Assembly: GCF_014639535.1 (NCBI RefSeq)
Contig: NZ_BMGA01000001.1
Span: forward strand, 1,143,185-1,207,184
Length of the DNA: 64,000 bases
Reading direction: 5' to 3'
DNA from: Flavobacterium palustre
GTDB lineage: Bacteria > Bacteroidota > Bacteroidia > Flavobacteriales > Flavobacteriaceae
The position numbers and the translations under genes are program-made. Under the pieces are notes generated by a model. It was not told the origin of the DNA, searched no databases, and saw nothing but the letters and a program-made list of their open reading frames with translations. Positions 18,660-27,709 of the stretch are shown piece after piece (within the stretch, counting starts at the first letter, position 1; each line of letters begins with the position of its first letter).

Positions 18660-19235
18660 TTAGAATTTGTTATGCTTACCGGATTGTGGCTGGTTACTGT
18701 TGGTTTTCTTTTTTACTCTTTTTGTAAACCAGGTACTTGACAAGCCTAAGCTAATGCTGGTAACCTTTTCGGGTGTATATAAGCTAAAACCGTATTGCGT
18801 GAGTTCTATAAAAAGCGCAACACCTTCTATGTCCTCTATTCCTAAACTAATTTTTTTATAATCACCGTGTAGATTGCCGCGACCCAAAATAATTGATTTT
18901 CCGTAAGCAGGCTGGAGGTATAAAAAATCTTCTTTGCCTATTTTTATGCCTAATTTCAGATTGGCAAAGGCAGGAATAACGACCAGTTTTTTTGAGGCAA
19001 TCCAATCTATTCCGGAATTTAGACCAATGGCAATAGTGCGGTTAAAATGGATGCCTTCTCCAAATTTTAAACTTAAGCCGTTTGGCGTAAACCAATTGCT
19101 GTCGTCATCGTCTCTGTTTATATTTTCTTTCAGAGGAACTGACAAGCCAAATTGAGTATAAGAGCCTTGTTTAAATTGAGCAATTGAAGTGCAAGAAAAG
19201 CCAAATGTGATTAGTAAACAAGTCAGGGTTTTCAT
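18660..19235 (-). CDS. Exported hypothetical protein
   Basis: A 191-residue protein with an N-terminal signal peptide (MKTLTCLLITFGFSCTSIAQ). The mature part contains alternating hydrophobic strands (LGIKIGKEDFLYLQPAYGKSIIL, VTSISLGLSSTW), reminiscent of a small eight-stranded outer-membrane barrel, and ends in a basic, polar tail KKKTNSNQPQSGKHNKF. I do not recognise a family. It converges with the thioredoxin-family gene (26-bp gap) and is separated from truB by 81 bp. Confidence 0.6.
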   Translation of the reverse strand: MKTLTCLLITFGFSCTSIAQFKQGSYTQFGLSVPLKENINRDDDDSNWFTPNGLSLKFGEGIHFNRTIAIGLNSGIDWIASKKLVVIPAFANLKLGIKIGKEDFLYLQPAYGKSIILGRGNLHGDYKKISLGIEDIEGVALFIELTQYGFSLYTPEKVTSISLGLSSTWFTKRVKKKTNSNQPQSGKHNKF

Positions 19236-19316
19236 ATATGGATTTTTAATTATCGATATAAAATAAAGTCCTTATTCTTAGTATACTAAGTTAGCTAAAT
19301 TTATTGAGAATTGCTG

Positions 19317-20015
19317 TTAGGAATTGGAATTTAAGCTGTCTTCAAACAGCGTAATATCAATCGCATTTTTCACATCGTAATCGCCAATTTTTGTTCGTCT
19401 CAAGACTGTTAGATGTGAACCTGAATTCATGGCTTTTCCAAAATCGTAAGCCAGCGAACGAATGTACGTTCCTTTGCTGCAAACTACTCTAAAATCAATT
19501 TCCGGCAATGCAATTCGGGTGATTTCAAATTCGTGAATGGTGGTTTTTCTACTGGCAATTTCCACTTCTTCACCGGCACGGGCGTGCTCGTACAGGCGTT
19601 TCCCGTCTTTTTTAATAGCCGAAAAAATAGGTGGTTTTTGGTCGATTTCGCCTAAAAACTGCGTTACTGTTTCGTGAATTAAAGTTTCGTCAATGTGCTC
19701 GGTTGGAAAAGTCGCATCAATTTCGGTTTCTAAATCATAAGATGGCGTGGTAGCTCCTATGTAGAAAGTACCTGTATATTCTTTGGCTTGCCCCTGAAGT
19801 TCGGCAATTTTCTTGGTGAATTTTCCGGTGCAGATTAATAATAGTCCGGTTGCCAATGGGTCAAGAGTTCCAGCGTGACCAATTTTGAATTTTTTAGGCA
19901 ATCCTACTTTGTTAATCAGCAGGTATTTTAATTTATTCACTGCCTGAAACGAACTCCATTTCAAAGGTTTGTCAATTAGCAGTACCTGTCCTTCTAAATA
20001 TTCTTCGCGCGTCAT
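19317..20015 (-). CDS. truB: tRNA pseudouridine(55) synthase
   Basis: 232 residues. The catalytic aspartate lies in GHAGTLDPLATGLLLICTGKFTK; other TruB landmarks are DKPLKWSSFQAVNKL at the N-terminus and PPIFSAIKKDGKRLYEHARAG and CSKGTYIRSLAYDFG later. It isomerises U55 in the T-loop of tRNAs. Its ATG overlaps the uppP stop by one base (TAATG), so translation is likely coupled. Last gene of the ftsX-DUF3098-uppP-truB cluster. Confidence 0.96.
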   Translation of the reverse strand: MTREEYLEGQVLLIDKPLKWSSFQAVNKLKYLLINKVGLPKKFKIGHAGTLDPLATGLLLICTGKFTKKIAELQGQAKEYTGTFYIGATTPSYDLETEIDATFPTEHIDETLIHETVTQFLGEIDQKPPIFSAIKKDGKRLYEHARAGEEVEIASRKTTIHEFEITRIALPEIDFRVVCSKGTYIRSLAYDFGKAMNSGSHLTVLRRTKIGDYDVKNAIDITLFEDSLNSNS

Positions 20016-20800
20016 TAGATAACCGTCAATGGGTGAATAAAATAATGGATAATCAATAAGATTAATCCGGCGGCAATGCGGTAATAACCAAAAAGTTTGA
20101 AACCTCTGTTGCTTAAAAAAGTAATGAACGATTTAATGGCTAAAAGGGCAACTATAAAAGCTACAATATTTCCAATAATCAGAATGTTAATTTGATCATC
20201 GGTCAATACATAGCCGTCTTTGTAATAATCGTAACATTTTTTTACTGTTGCGCCTAACATGGTTGGGACAGCCAGGAAAAAAGAGAATTCGGCTGCTGCC
20301 GTTCGGGATAGGTTTTGAGACATCCCGCCTACAATAGAAGCGCCACTTCGGGAAATTCCCGGAATCATGGCAAGGCATTGGAATAATCCAATTTTTATTG
20401 CTTTCAGGTAAGTGATTTCGGTTTCGTCAGAATTAGCAAACCAATCGTCCACTTTAAGCAAAATAATTCCGCCCACTAATAATGAGATGGCAACCGTTAG
20501 AGGATTTTCCAGTAAAGCATCGATTTTTTTGCTGAAAAGCAAACCAAAAACGACTGCCGGAATAAAGGCTACCAATAATTTGAAATAGAAATCAAAAGAC
20601 TGGAAAAAGCGTTTGAAATAAAGTACTATTACAGAAAGGATGGCTCCTAACTGAATAACAATGGTAAAAAGTTTGGTGAAATCATCCTGAGCAATTCCGT
20701 AAAAAGACGAAGCAATAATCATGTGTCCTGTTGAAGAAACCGGAAGAAATTCGGTAATACCTTCGATTATAGCCAGAACAATAGCTTGTAATGTATTCAT
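20015..20800 (-). CDS. uppP: Undecaprenyl-diphosphate phosphatase
   Basis: 261 residues, polytopic membrane protein of the BacA/UppP family. The two conserved motifs are intact: [17 protein letters not shown] near residue 14 and [14 protein letters not shown] near 145-158, which together form the phosphatase site. It recycles undecaprenyl pyrophosphate to the monophosphate carrier for peptidoglycan and other envelope polymers, and overexpression confers bacitracin resistance in other species. It is coupled to truB and preceded by DUF3098. Confidence 0.96.
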   Translation of the reverse strand: MNTLQAIVLAIIEGITEFLPVSSTGHMIIASSFYGIAQDDFTKLFTIVIQLGAILSVIVLYFKRFFQSFDFYFKLLVAFIPAVVFGLLFSKKIDALLENPLTVAISLLVGGIILLKVDDWFANSDETEITYLKAIKIGLFQCLAMIPGISRSGASIVGGMSQNLSRTAAAEFSFFLAVPTMLGATVKKCYDYYKDGYVLTDDQINILIIGNIVAFIVALLAIKSFITFLSNRGFKLFGYYRIAAGLILLIIHYFIHPLTVI

Positions 20801-20824
20801 TTAATTTTAGATTTTAGAGTGTAG

Positions 20825-20842
20825 TCCCGATAGCTATCGGGA
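20825..20842. repeat. TCCCGATAGCTATCGGGA palindrome
   Basis: A perfect 18-bp palindrome in the uppP/DUF3098 gap. An identical copy occurs at 27512-27529 and a one-base variant (GTTATC centre) in 28414-28432. A short degenerate direct repeat containing CTGAACACTG follows at 20860-20880 and recurs at 21205-21230. Confidence 0.7.
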
Positions 20843-20884
20843 TAGTTTCAGTTTAGTTAACTGAACACTGCATTCTGAACACTG

Positions 20885-21124
20885 CTAACTATTTTTCTTA
20901 GGATTCTTTAAAATAGAATAAATGGTAATTCCGAAACCAATTAAAACGGTTGTAGGTGCTAATCGGATTCTTCTGAAGTTAAAAATAGCATCGCTGTACA
21001 CATTAGGGTCATCGCTGCCTCCGCCTGCCATTAGTATAAATCCAAGGGCAATTACTCCAATTCCAATTAATAGAATTTTGTAATTGATTTTATCGAATAA
21101 GAATTCCTGTTTATCGTCTTTCAT
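20885..21124 (-). CDS. DUF3098 small membrane protein
   Basis: A 79-residue protein with two hydrophobic helices (about residues 14-31 and 54-71) separated by a loop with GGGSDDPNVYSDAIFNFRRIRLAPT, which matches the conserved DUF3098 core found between ftsX and uppP in Flavobacteriia. An inner-membrane location is likely. The linkage to ftsX suggests a role in cell division or envelope growth, but no biochemical function is known to me. Confidence 0.85.
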   Translation of the reverse strand: MKDDKQEFLFDKINYKILLIGIGVIALGFILMAGGGSDDPNVYSDAIFNFRRIRLAPTTVLIGFGITIYSILKNPKKNS

Positions 21125-21230
21125 CTTTTTATTGCGAGGAACGAAGCAATTTCATTCCTATTGTTTTAAAGTTTTTATTCTTTTAAACTCTTCCGTGATT
21201 TTCTGAACACTTACAGCTGAACACTGAATA

Positions 21231-22106
21231 CTAGTATAGATCGTCTGTTCTTAGGTTCAAGAAACGTTGTGTGGCAAAATGAGTGCTTAACCAGGTAATT
21301 AAAACGCCAAATCCAAAAACAGCGGCAAAAACCAGTAAAATTAAAATTTTGTCATTTAGAATTCCTAAATCCGGAAAGTTAGTCTGTACATAAGATAAAA
21401 GTGCGATTAAGGCTAAAATTGCCAAAATAGCTCCCAGCATTCCCAGTTTTACACTTCGCATTACAAACGGTTTTCGGATGAAAGATTTGGTAGCACCCAC
21501 CATTTGCATGGTTTTAATGATAAAACGATGAGAATAAATAGACAGACGAAGTGAACTGTTAATTAATAATACAGCGATAAAAGTCAAAAATCCGCTGATG
21601 ATTAAAATCCACATACTTATTTTTTTGATATTATCGTTGACTAGATTTACTAATTGTTTGTCATAAACAATATCCGAAATCATTGGGTTGGTACGTAATT
21701 GACGTTCTATTTTAGCTACGCTGTCGTTTTCTACATAAGCCGCTTTGATATGAATATCATAAGAATTCTGTAGCGGATTTTCGCCAAGGAAAGTCAGGAA
21801 ATCTTCGCCAATAATGTCGGTGTGTTGTTTTGCAGCTTCTTCTTTGCTTACATATACAATCTTTTTTGCGTAAGCGGCTCTTTTTAATTCAGTGCCAAAA
21901 CTTTTCAGAATAGTGTCATTGGCCTCGTTTTTAAAGAATACTGTCATGGCAATTTTTTCTTTAAAATTATCAGCTAATCTTTTAGAATTGATGATAAAAA
22001 GTCCTAATGTTCCCAGTAAAAATAATACCAGGGAAATACTTAGAACTACCGAAAAATAAGAGGAAATTAACCTGCGTTTTTGAAATCTGTCAAATGAAGA
22101 ACTCAT
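21231..22106 (-). CDS. ftsX: FtsX-like cell-division ABC permease
   Basis: 291 residues with the FtsX topology: TM1 at about 18-40, an extracytoplasmic domain (about 45-165) containing KIAMTVFFKNEAND and ENPLQNSYDIHIKA, then three further helices (about 168-190, 218-240, 260-282). In other bacteria FtsX pairs with the ATPase FtsE and activates peptidoglycan hydrolases at the septum. No ftsE lies next to it here, the usual situation in Bacteroidota. First gene of the ftsX-DUF3098-uppP-truB group. Confidence 0.92.
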   Translation of the reverse strand: MSSSFDRFQKRRLISSYFSVVLSISLVLFLLGTLGLFIINSKRLADNFKEKIAMTVFFKNEANDTILKSFGTELKRAAYAKKIVYVSKEEAAKQHTDIIGEDFLTFLGENPLQNSYDIHIKAAYVENDSVAKIERQLRTNPMISDIVYDKQLVNLVNDNIKKISMWILIISGFLTFIAVLLINSSLRLSIYSHRFIIKTMQMVGATKSFIRKPFVMRSVKLGMLGAILAILALIALLSYVQTNFPDLGILNDKILILLVFAAVFGFGVLITWLSTHFATQRFLNLRTDDLY

Positions 22107-22232
22107 AGTTTATTTTTATTATGCGGTAAAAATAATAAACAATTTCTTTAAATGAAGTTAATAACGTTCAAAGTTTTTATTTTCTTATAATTTGGAGAGC
22201 ACTTTTAAATGAAATTAATATAAAAATACCTC

Positions 22233-22970
22233 TTAGGTCAAGAGTAATTTTAAACCGGCAATTGTCAGTCCAAGTGCCAAGAGGTATTTTAATGTTTTGG
22301 AGTTGAATTTTTGACTTCCAAAATACGAACCCAATAAACCGCCGATGATGGTAGCAACAACCGCTATTTGTAAATCAGGGTTAAGGTTAAAACCTCCTTT
22401 TTGAATTTGTCCATAAAGTCCCGAAAGTGAGTTAACAAAAATAAATAATGCTGAAACAGCTGCTGTTTCTTTAAGTTTTGACCAACGCATTAAAAGCATA
22501 AGCGGACTAAGGATGATGCCGCCTCCAATACCTAAAAGTCCGGAAAGGAGTCCGATAATTCCGCCCGAAAAAAGCCCTGCCCATAAAGGTATTTCTCTAT
22601 TGGGTTCGTTTTTTTCTTCAAATTGATATACCAGTCTTATAATAGAAATGAAGATACAAACACCTAATATTTTTTTGTAAACAGCATCGGGTAAACTCAT
22701 TGTGCCGCCCAAAAAAGCCATTGGAATACTTGCAATTATAAAGGGAATGAATAATTTTAATTTAAAATGCCCTGATTTGTAAAAACCAATAAAGGAAAAT
22801 AACGATACTGCTAAATTCATCACTAAAGCTGATTGTTTCATCATTATTGGTGCTACTCCGGCCATTGCCATAATGGCAAGATAACCACTGGCGCCACCAT
22901 GACCTACAGACGAATATAAAAAGGCAACTATTGCTAGTAAAAAGAGTATTAAAACTGGGTTGAAATCCAT
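22233..22970 (-). CDS. TauE/SafE-family membrane exporter
   Basis: 245 residues with seven or eight hydrophobic helices and the two-fold repeat of TauE/SafE transporters; SSVGHGGASGYLAIMAMAGV (repeat 1) and GLLSGLLGIGGGIILSPLMLL (repeat 2) are the family signatures. Members move sulfite, sulfonates or other small organic anions across the inner membrane. The porin gene ends only 5 nt upstream of this start on the same strand, so the two are very likely co-transcribed and may form a route across both membranes for one anion. Substrate unknown. Confidence 0.88.
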   Translation of the reverse strand: MDFNPVLILFLLAIVAFLYSSVGHGGASGYLAIMAMAGVAPIMMKQSALVMNLAVSLFSFIGFYKSGHFKLKLFIPFIIASIPMAFLGGTMSLPDAVYKKILGVCIFISIIRLVYQFEEKNEPNREIPLWAGLFSGGIIGLLSGLLGIGGGIILSPLMLLMRWSKLKETAAVSALFIFVNSLSGLYGQIQKGGFNLNPDLQIAVVATIIGGLLGSYFGSQKFNSKTLKYLLALGLTIAGLKLLLT

Positions 22971-22975
22971 GAAAA

Positions 22976-24361
22976 TTATTTTTTGAAACTAAATAGTTCC
23001 GGTTTGAAAGTAATCATGACGTAGCTCCATACCGGAATAATATTGCTGTTTCCTGTTTTAAGTGTTTCCATGCTTTTTTCGGCTGCCATATAGGAGAAAC
23101 CAAAATCAATCATGGTGAAATTGTTGTATTTGTAATGCAATGATAAGTCGTTTTCAAATCCTAAATAGGGATGAATGCTGTTGTCCAGATTGTCTTTTAC
23201 CTTATTTTGCAGGTAAAACAAATGAAAGTCGGAGCGCAAACTAAGTTTTGGGTTCAGGTCATAAATAAGATGCAGATACGGATTGATTAGTCCGCCGTTT
23301 TTTAAATCCAAAGGAAAGGTGGTGAAATAATCCATATTTCCCATAAAACGCCAGGCAACTCCGTAAAGCGGAACAAATGATTTAGAAGTGGAGCTTGGTT
23401 TTTCGGCATTGTCACCACTCATGTATTCCATACCTAAACGGGTAGTAAACTTGTTTTTCTTCCATTGGATTTCAGGCTGAAAGTAATAAGCCGAAATTTT
23501 ATTTCCGGCTTGTAAATGACCGTACTGGTAATAACCGCTTAGGGTCAGGTATAAATTTCCTTTTTCAAATTCTATTCGTCCGCCTGAAGTAGCACGGGTG
23601 TACATAGTTCTTGGGTTGGTCTTGCTTTCATAGCCATCGGCAGAGTTTAAAGTGCTCAGGCTGAAATGCTCATTTAATTTTGCTTTCAGGTAATGAATGT
23701 TGAGCATTTTGTAGTTTGTAAATGTAGTTGGAGCAAAATTGGTTTCAAAAATACGTTCAGATGTTTGATTGAAAGCCGTAATGAATTCCGAATGAATCTT
23801 ACTGTTTTCATAAATCAGGTTGATTCCGTCATGTGCTCTTGCTGCCTGACTCCAGTTAGCTGCCGAGAAAAGTCTTCCGTTGTCCAGTTCTACTTTTTGA
23901 CGACCTATTCGAAGGGAAAAATGATCAGAAAGTCCCGTTTCTGCATAAGCTTCAAATACATTAAAAGAACCTGTTGTAGAGGTTTGTCCGTATTGTCCCC
24001 AAACGCGAAGATCCTGAACAGAAGTGTGAAATTTGAATTTGGGTTGGCTATAGTTAAAATACAATCGGCTCCTTTGAGTGACAAAATAAGCGGCTTTGGT
24101 ATCGGCAGTTCTCAATTGTCTGTAACCGTCACGATATTCCGCTCTGGGTCTGAATTCTAATCCAATAGAAAAGTTTTTGTTTTCCGCATTTACTTTTTGA
24201 TGTACAATCGGAAGAGCCATTATTGAATCGGCTTCACGTTGCGTGATAATCTTTTTTTCGAGCAATAATTTCGTGATATTTTGATCAATTTGTGCAGACA
24301 TCTTTTCACTAAAGAATAAAGCAGAAATTAGTATTAGGGACAAACAAAATGTTTTTTTCAT
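22976..24361 (-). CDS. Alginate-export-type outer-membrane porin
   Basis: 461 residues: signal peptide (to about MSAQ, residue 24), a short helical segment (IDQNITKLLLEKKIITQREADSIM), then a large beta-barrel. GLEFRPRAEYRDGYR with YFVTQRSRLYFNYSQPKFKFHTSVQDLRVWGQ is the typical start of the alginate_exp domain, and the protein ends in an aromatic-rich strand. The domain name reflects homology to AlgE; in Bacteroidota these proteins are common and need not handle alginate. It heads a two-gene unit with the TauE/SafE exporter. Confidence 0.82.
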   Translation of the reverse strand: MKKTFCLSLILISALFFSEKMSAQIDQNITKLLLEKKIITQREADSIMALPIVHQKVNAENKNFSIGLEFRPRAEYRDGYRQLRTADTKAAYFVTQRSRLYFNYSQPKFKFHTSVQDLRVWGQYGQTSTTGSFNVFEAYAETGLSDHFSLRIGRQKVELDNGRLFSAANWSQAARAHDGINLIYENSKIHSEFITAFNQTSERIFETNFAPTTFTNYKMLNIHYLKAKLNEHFSLSTLNSADGYESKTNPRTMYTRATSGGRIEFEKGNLYLTLSGYYQYGHLQAGNKISAYYFQPEIQWKKNKFTTRLGMEYMSGDNAEKPSSTSKSFVPLYGVAWRFMGNMDYFTTFPLDLKNGGLINPYLHLIYDLNPKLSLRSDFHLFYLQNKVKDNLDNSIHPYLGFENDLSLHYKYNNFTMIDFGFSYMAAEKSMETLKTGNSNIIPVWSYVMITFKPELFSFKK

Positions 24362-24472
24362 AAATGAATGTTTGTAGCAATGTGCTTTTTAAAATAAAGT
24401 GCAAAAATAAGTATTCTTACTTAGCATTTGTTTAGTTGTTGATTTATTTCTTTCTTCTTTTCAAGAAATAAC

Positions 24473-24503
24473 TTTGGTGCAATGTGCAATAAACGTAAAT
24501 TTG
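24473..24503 (+). promoter_or_regulatory. Bacteroidota-type promoter for leuS
   Basis: A TTTG element (24473-24476) is separated by exactly 19 bp from TAAATTTG (24496-24503), a match to the -33/-7 consensus. The predicted start site is about 90 nt upstream of the leuS ATG, leaving a leader made almost entirely of the repeat at 24510-24590. Confidence 0.7.
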
Positions 24504-24509
24504 CCGTTC

Positions 24510-24590
24510 ATTTTTAGTTTGTTGTTTATGGTTTTTGGTTTATTGTTATAAGCTTAAAATCAAAACTATAAACTGCAAACAATAAACCAT
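24510..24590. repeat. AT-rich inverted repeat in the leuS leader
   Basis: TTTGTTGTTTATGGTTTTTG and GGTTTATTG on the left face AACTATAAACTGCAAACAA and CAATAAACC on the right, forming an imperfect hairpin; it is related to the pyrH-frr element at 16229-16330. It will be transcribed from the predicted promoter. Confidence 0.55.
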
Positions 24591-24600
24591 TAACAGAGTA

Positions 24601-27462
24601 ATGAAATACAATCCGAACGAAATAGAAGCCAAATGGCAAAAAAAATGGGCAGAAAACAAAACTTTTGCAGCCGAAAATAATTCAGACAAGCCAAAATATT
24701 ATGTTTTGGATATGTTTCCTTATCCATCAGGAGCGGGCTTGCACGTAGGGCATCCGCTGGGATATATTGCTTCAGATGTGTATTCCCGTTTTAAAAGACA
24801 TCAGGGTTTTAATGTGTTGCACCCAATGGGTTACGACAGTTTTGGATTGCCGGCCGAGCAATATGCTATTCAAACAGGGCAGCGTCCTGAAGATACAACC
24901 CGCGTAAACATTGACGGTGGTGTTGATAAAGAAGGAAATCAAATTGCAGGTTACAGAACGCAATTGGATAAAATAGGATTTTCATTTGATTGGGATCGTG
25001 AAGTAAGAACTTCTAATCCTGATTATTACAAACATACGCAGTGGATTTTTATCCAGTTATTCAATTCCTGGTATAATAAAGATTCAGATAAGGCTGAGGA
25101 TATTTCGACCTTGATTTCAATTTTTGAAAAAGATGGAAATTCAAATGTAAATGCAGTTTGTGACGATAACATTGCTGCATTTTCGGCTGCTGAATGGAAT
25201 GCTTTCGCAAAAGACGAGCAAGAAAAAATCTTGTTACAATATAGATTGACTTATTTAGCTGAAACCGAAGTAAACTGGTGTCCGGGATTAGGAACGGTTT
25301 TGGCAAATGACGAAATTGTAAATGGAGTTTCGGAGCGTGGAGGTTTTCCGGTTGTTCGTAAAAAAATGACCCAATGGAGTATGCGAATTTCTGCTTATGC
25401 AGAGCGTTTGTTGCAAGGTTTGGATACTATTGACTGGAGCGAATCGATCAAAGAATCACAACGAAACTGGATTGGAAAATCAGTTGGTGCGATGGTTTCT
25501 TTTAATTTAAAAGATAACGAAAACACGATTGATGTATTTACAACAAGACCTGATACCATTTTCGGAGTTACTTTTATGACATTGGCACCGGAGCACGAAT
25601 TGGTAGCTCAAATTACAACTCCAGATCAAAAAGCAGCTGTTGAAGCTTATATCGAAAAAACTTCAAAACGTTCGGAGCGTGAGCGTATGGCGGATGTAAA
25701 AACCATTTCAGGAGTATTTACAGGAGCTTATGCCGAGCATCCGTTTACTAAAGAAGCGATTCCGGTTTGGATTGGTGATTATGTGTTGGCGGGTTACGGA
25801 ACAGGTGCTGTAATGGCGGTTCCTTGCGGAGACGAAAGGGATTATGCTTTTGCTAATTTCTTTAAAGGACAAAACGGAATGCCTGAGATTAAAAATATTG
25901 TTGACAAAGATATTTCGGAAGCTGCTTTTGGCGGGAAAGAAGGTTTTCAATTAGTGAATTCCGATTTCTTAAACGGCATGGGTTACAAAGACGGAACTCA
26001 AAAAGTAATTGCCGAATTGGAAAAAATCAACCAAGGTTACGGTAAAATCAATTACCGTTTGCGCGATGCGGTTTTCTCCCGCCAGCGTTATTGGGGTGAG
26101 CCATTTCCGGTGTATTATGTAAATGGTCTTCCGAAAATGATTGATGTACAGCATTTGCCGATTATTTTACCTGAAGTAGAGAAATATTTGCCAACAGAAG
26201 ATGGTTTGCCTCCATTAGGAAACGCAGCGGTTTGGGCTTGGGACACAATTCAGAATGCAGTGGTCAGTACGCAGTTGGCAGACAACAAAACAGTATTCCC
26301 GTTGGAATTGAACACGATGCCAGGTTGGGCGGGAAGTTCATGGTACTGGATGCGTTATATGGATGCGGCTAATGAGAATGAATTTGCATCGGCAGCAGCA
26401 TTGAAATATTGGGAATTTGTGGATTTATATATTGGCGGAAGCGAGCATGCAACCGGTCACTTATTGTATTCGCGTTTTTGGAACAAATTTTTAAAAGACA
26501 AAGGTTTTGCGCCAACAGAAGAACCATTCAAAAAACTGATCAATCAGGGGATGATTTTGGGAACTTCTGCTTTTGTTTATAGAATCGAAGGAACGAATAG
26601 TTTTGTTTCTAAGAATAAAATAGGAGATCATAAAGTACAGCCAATTCATGCTGATGTTTCAATTGTAAATGCTTCGGATGAATTGGATGTCGAAAAATTC
26701 AAAGCCTGGAGAGAAGATTATGCTGATGCTGAATTTATTTTAGACGAAAACGGAAAATACATTGTAGGCCGTGAGGTTGAAAAAATGTCGAAATCGAAAT
26801 ACAATGTAGTAACGCCGGATGCTATTTGTGCGGAATATGGTGCGGATACTTTGCGTTTGTATGAAATGTTCTTAGGACCATTGGAACAGGCAAAACCTTG
26901 GAATACAGCTGGTATTTCGGGAGTTTTTGGATTCCTTAAAAAATTATGGCGTTTGTATTTTGATGATAATGGTTTGATTGTTACTAACGATGAGCCAACA
27001 AAAGACAACCTGAAAAGCTTACATAAAACCATCAAAAAAGTTTCGGAAGATATTGAAGGTTTCTCTTTCAATACTTCGGTTTCTCAGTTTATGATTTGTG
27101 TCAACGAATTGTCAACTCAAAACTGTCATTCCCGTGCTATTTTAGAACCTTTGGCAATTGTAATTTCGCCTTATGCACCGCATATTGCAGAAGAATTATG
27201 GAGTTTGTTAGGACATAGCGATTCGATTGCGACTGTGGCTTTTCCAAAATTCGAACCAGCTCATTTGGTAGAATCGGATAAAGAATATCCGGTTTCGTTT
27301 AACGGAAAAATGCGTTTTACTATCAAATTGCCTTTGGATTTAACCAAGGAACAGATTGAAGAAATCGTGATGAAAGACGAAAGAACCCAAAAACAATTAG
27401 ACGGCAGAACACCAAATAAGGTGATTATTGTTCCGGGGAAAATCATCAACCTTGTAGGGTAA
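24601..27462 (+). CDS. leuS: Leucyl-tRNA synthetase
   Basis: 953 residues, full length for the bacterial enzyme. The class I HIGH motif is HVGH in YPSGAGLHVGHPLGY, and the KMSKS loop is VEKMSKSKYNVV. The CP1 editing domain includes TTRPDTIFGVTFMTLAPEHELV and the GTGAVMAVPCGDERDYAFA motif. The insert around residues 155-210 (DKAEDISTLISIFEKDGNSNVNA) matches the flavobacterial form. It charges tRNA-Leu and edits mischarged residues. Monocistronic, followed by a repeat-based terminator. Confidence 0.98.
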   Translation: MKYNPNEIEAKWQKKWAENKTFAAENNSDKPKYYVLDMFPYPSGAGLHVGHPLGYIASDVYSRFKRHQGFNVLHPMGYDSFGLPAEQYAIQTGQRPEDTTRVNIDGGVDKEGNQIAGYRTQLDKIGFSFDWDREVRTSNPDYYKHTQWIFIQLFNSWYNKDSDKAEDISTLISIFEKDGNSNVNAVCDDNIAAFSAAEWNAFAKDEQEKILLQYRLTYLAETEVNWCPGLGTVLANDEIVNGVSERGGFPVVRKKMTQWSMRISAYAERLLQGLDTIDWSESIKESQRNWIGKSVGAMVSFNLKDNENTIDVFTTRPDTIFGVTFMTLAPEHELVAQITTPDQKAAVEAYIEKTSKRSERERMADVKTISGVFTGAYAEHPFTKEAIPVWIGDYVLAGYGTGAVMAVPCGDERDYAFANFFKGQNGMPEIKNIVDKDISEAAFGGKEGFQLVNSDFLNGMGYKDGTQKVIAELEKINQGYGKINYRLRDAVFSRQRYWGEPFPVYYVNGLPKMIDVQHLPIILPEVEKYLPTEDGLPPLGNAAVWAWDTIQNAVVSTQLADNKTVFPLELNTMPGWAGSSWYWMRYMDAANENEFASAAALKYWEFVDLYIGGSEHATGHLLYSRFWNKFLKDKGFAPTEEPFKKLINQGMILGTSAFVYRIEGTNSFVSKNKIGDHKVQPIHADVSIVNASDELDVEKFKAWREDYADAEFILDENGKYIVGREVEKMSKSKYNVVTPDAICAEYGADTLRLYEMFLGPLEQAKPWNTAGISGVFGFLKKLWRLYFDDNGLIVTNDEPTKDNLKSLHKTIKKVSEDIEGFSFNTSVSQFMICVNELSTQNCHSRAILEPLAIVISPYAPHIAEELWSLLGHSDSIATVAFPKFEPAHLVESDKEYPVSFNGKMRFTIKLPLDLTKEQIEEIVMKDERTQKQLDGRTPNKVIIVPGKIINLVG

Positions 27463-27511
27463 TTTCAATAATCAATTTCAATCGTCAATGATTGAATAGA
27501 TAAAATTCCAA

Positions 27512-27575
27512 TCCCGATAGCTATCGGGATAAATTCCAAATTCCAATAACAATGTGTTAATTGGGATTTGGAATT
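27512..27575 (+). terminator. Repeat-type terminator after leuS
   Basis: The perfect palindrome TCCCGATAGCTATCGGGA (27512-27529) is followed by AATTCCAAATTCCAAT (27532-27547), which pairs with ATTGGGATTTGGAATT (27560-27575) and runs into TTTTTG. The same AATTCCAAATTCCAAT hairpin recurs at 28436-28494 and near 34225-34287. Confidence 0.65.
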
Positions 27576-27709
27576 TTTGTTTTTGATATTTCTTATTGCC
27601 ATTGACATTGAAATTGTATTTTTTTTAACAGCTGTCAAATTGGCATTTTTGTAAATTGGTTTAGAATTTGCGGTTTGTATTTAAAATTTGAAACAAAAAA
27701 TAAAAAGAT

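Noticed and set aside
23693-24160. Plus-strand open frame of 155 residues opposite the porin gene
   Set aside because: It lies wholly within the alginate-export-type porin on the other strand, and its translation shows no recognisable domain or start signals.
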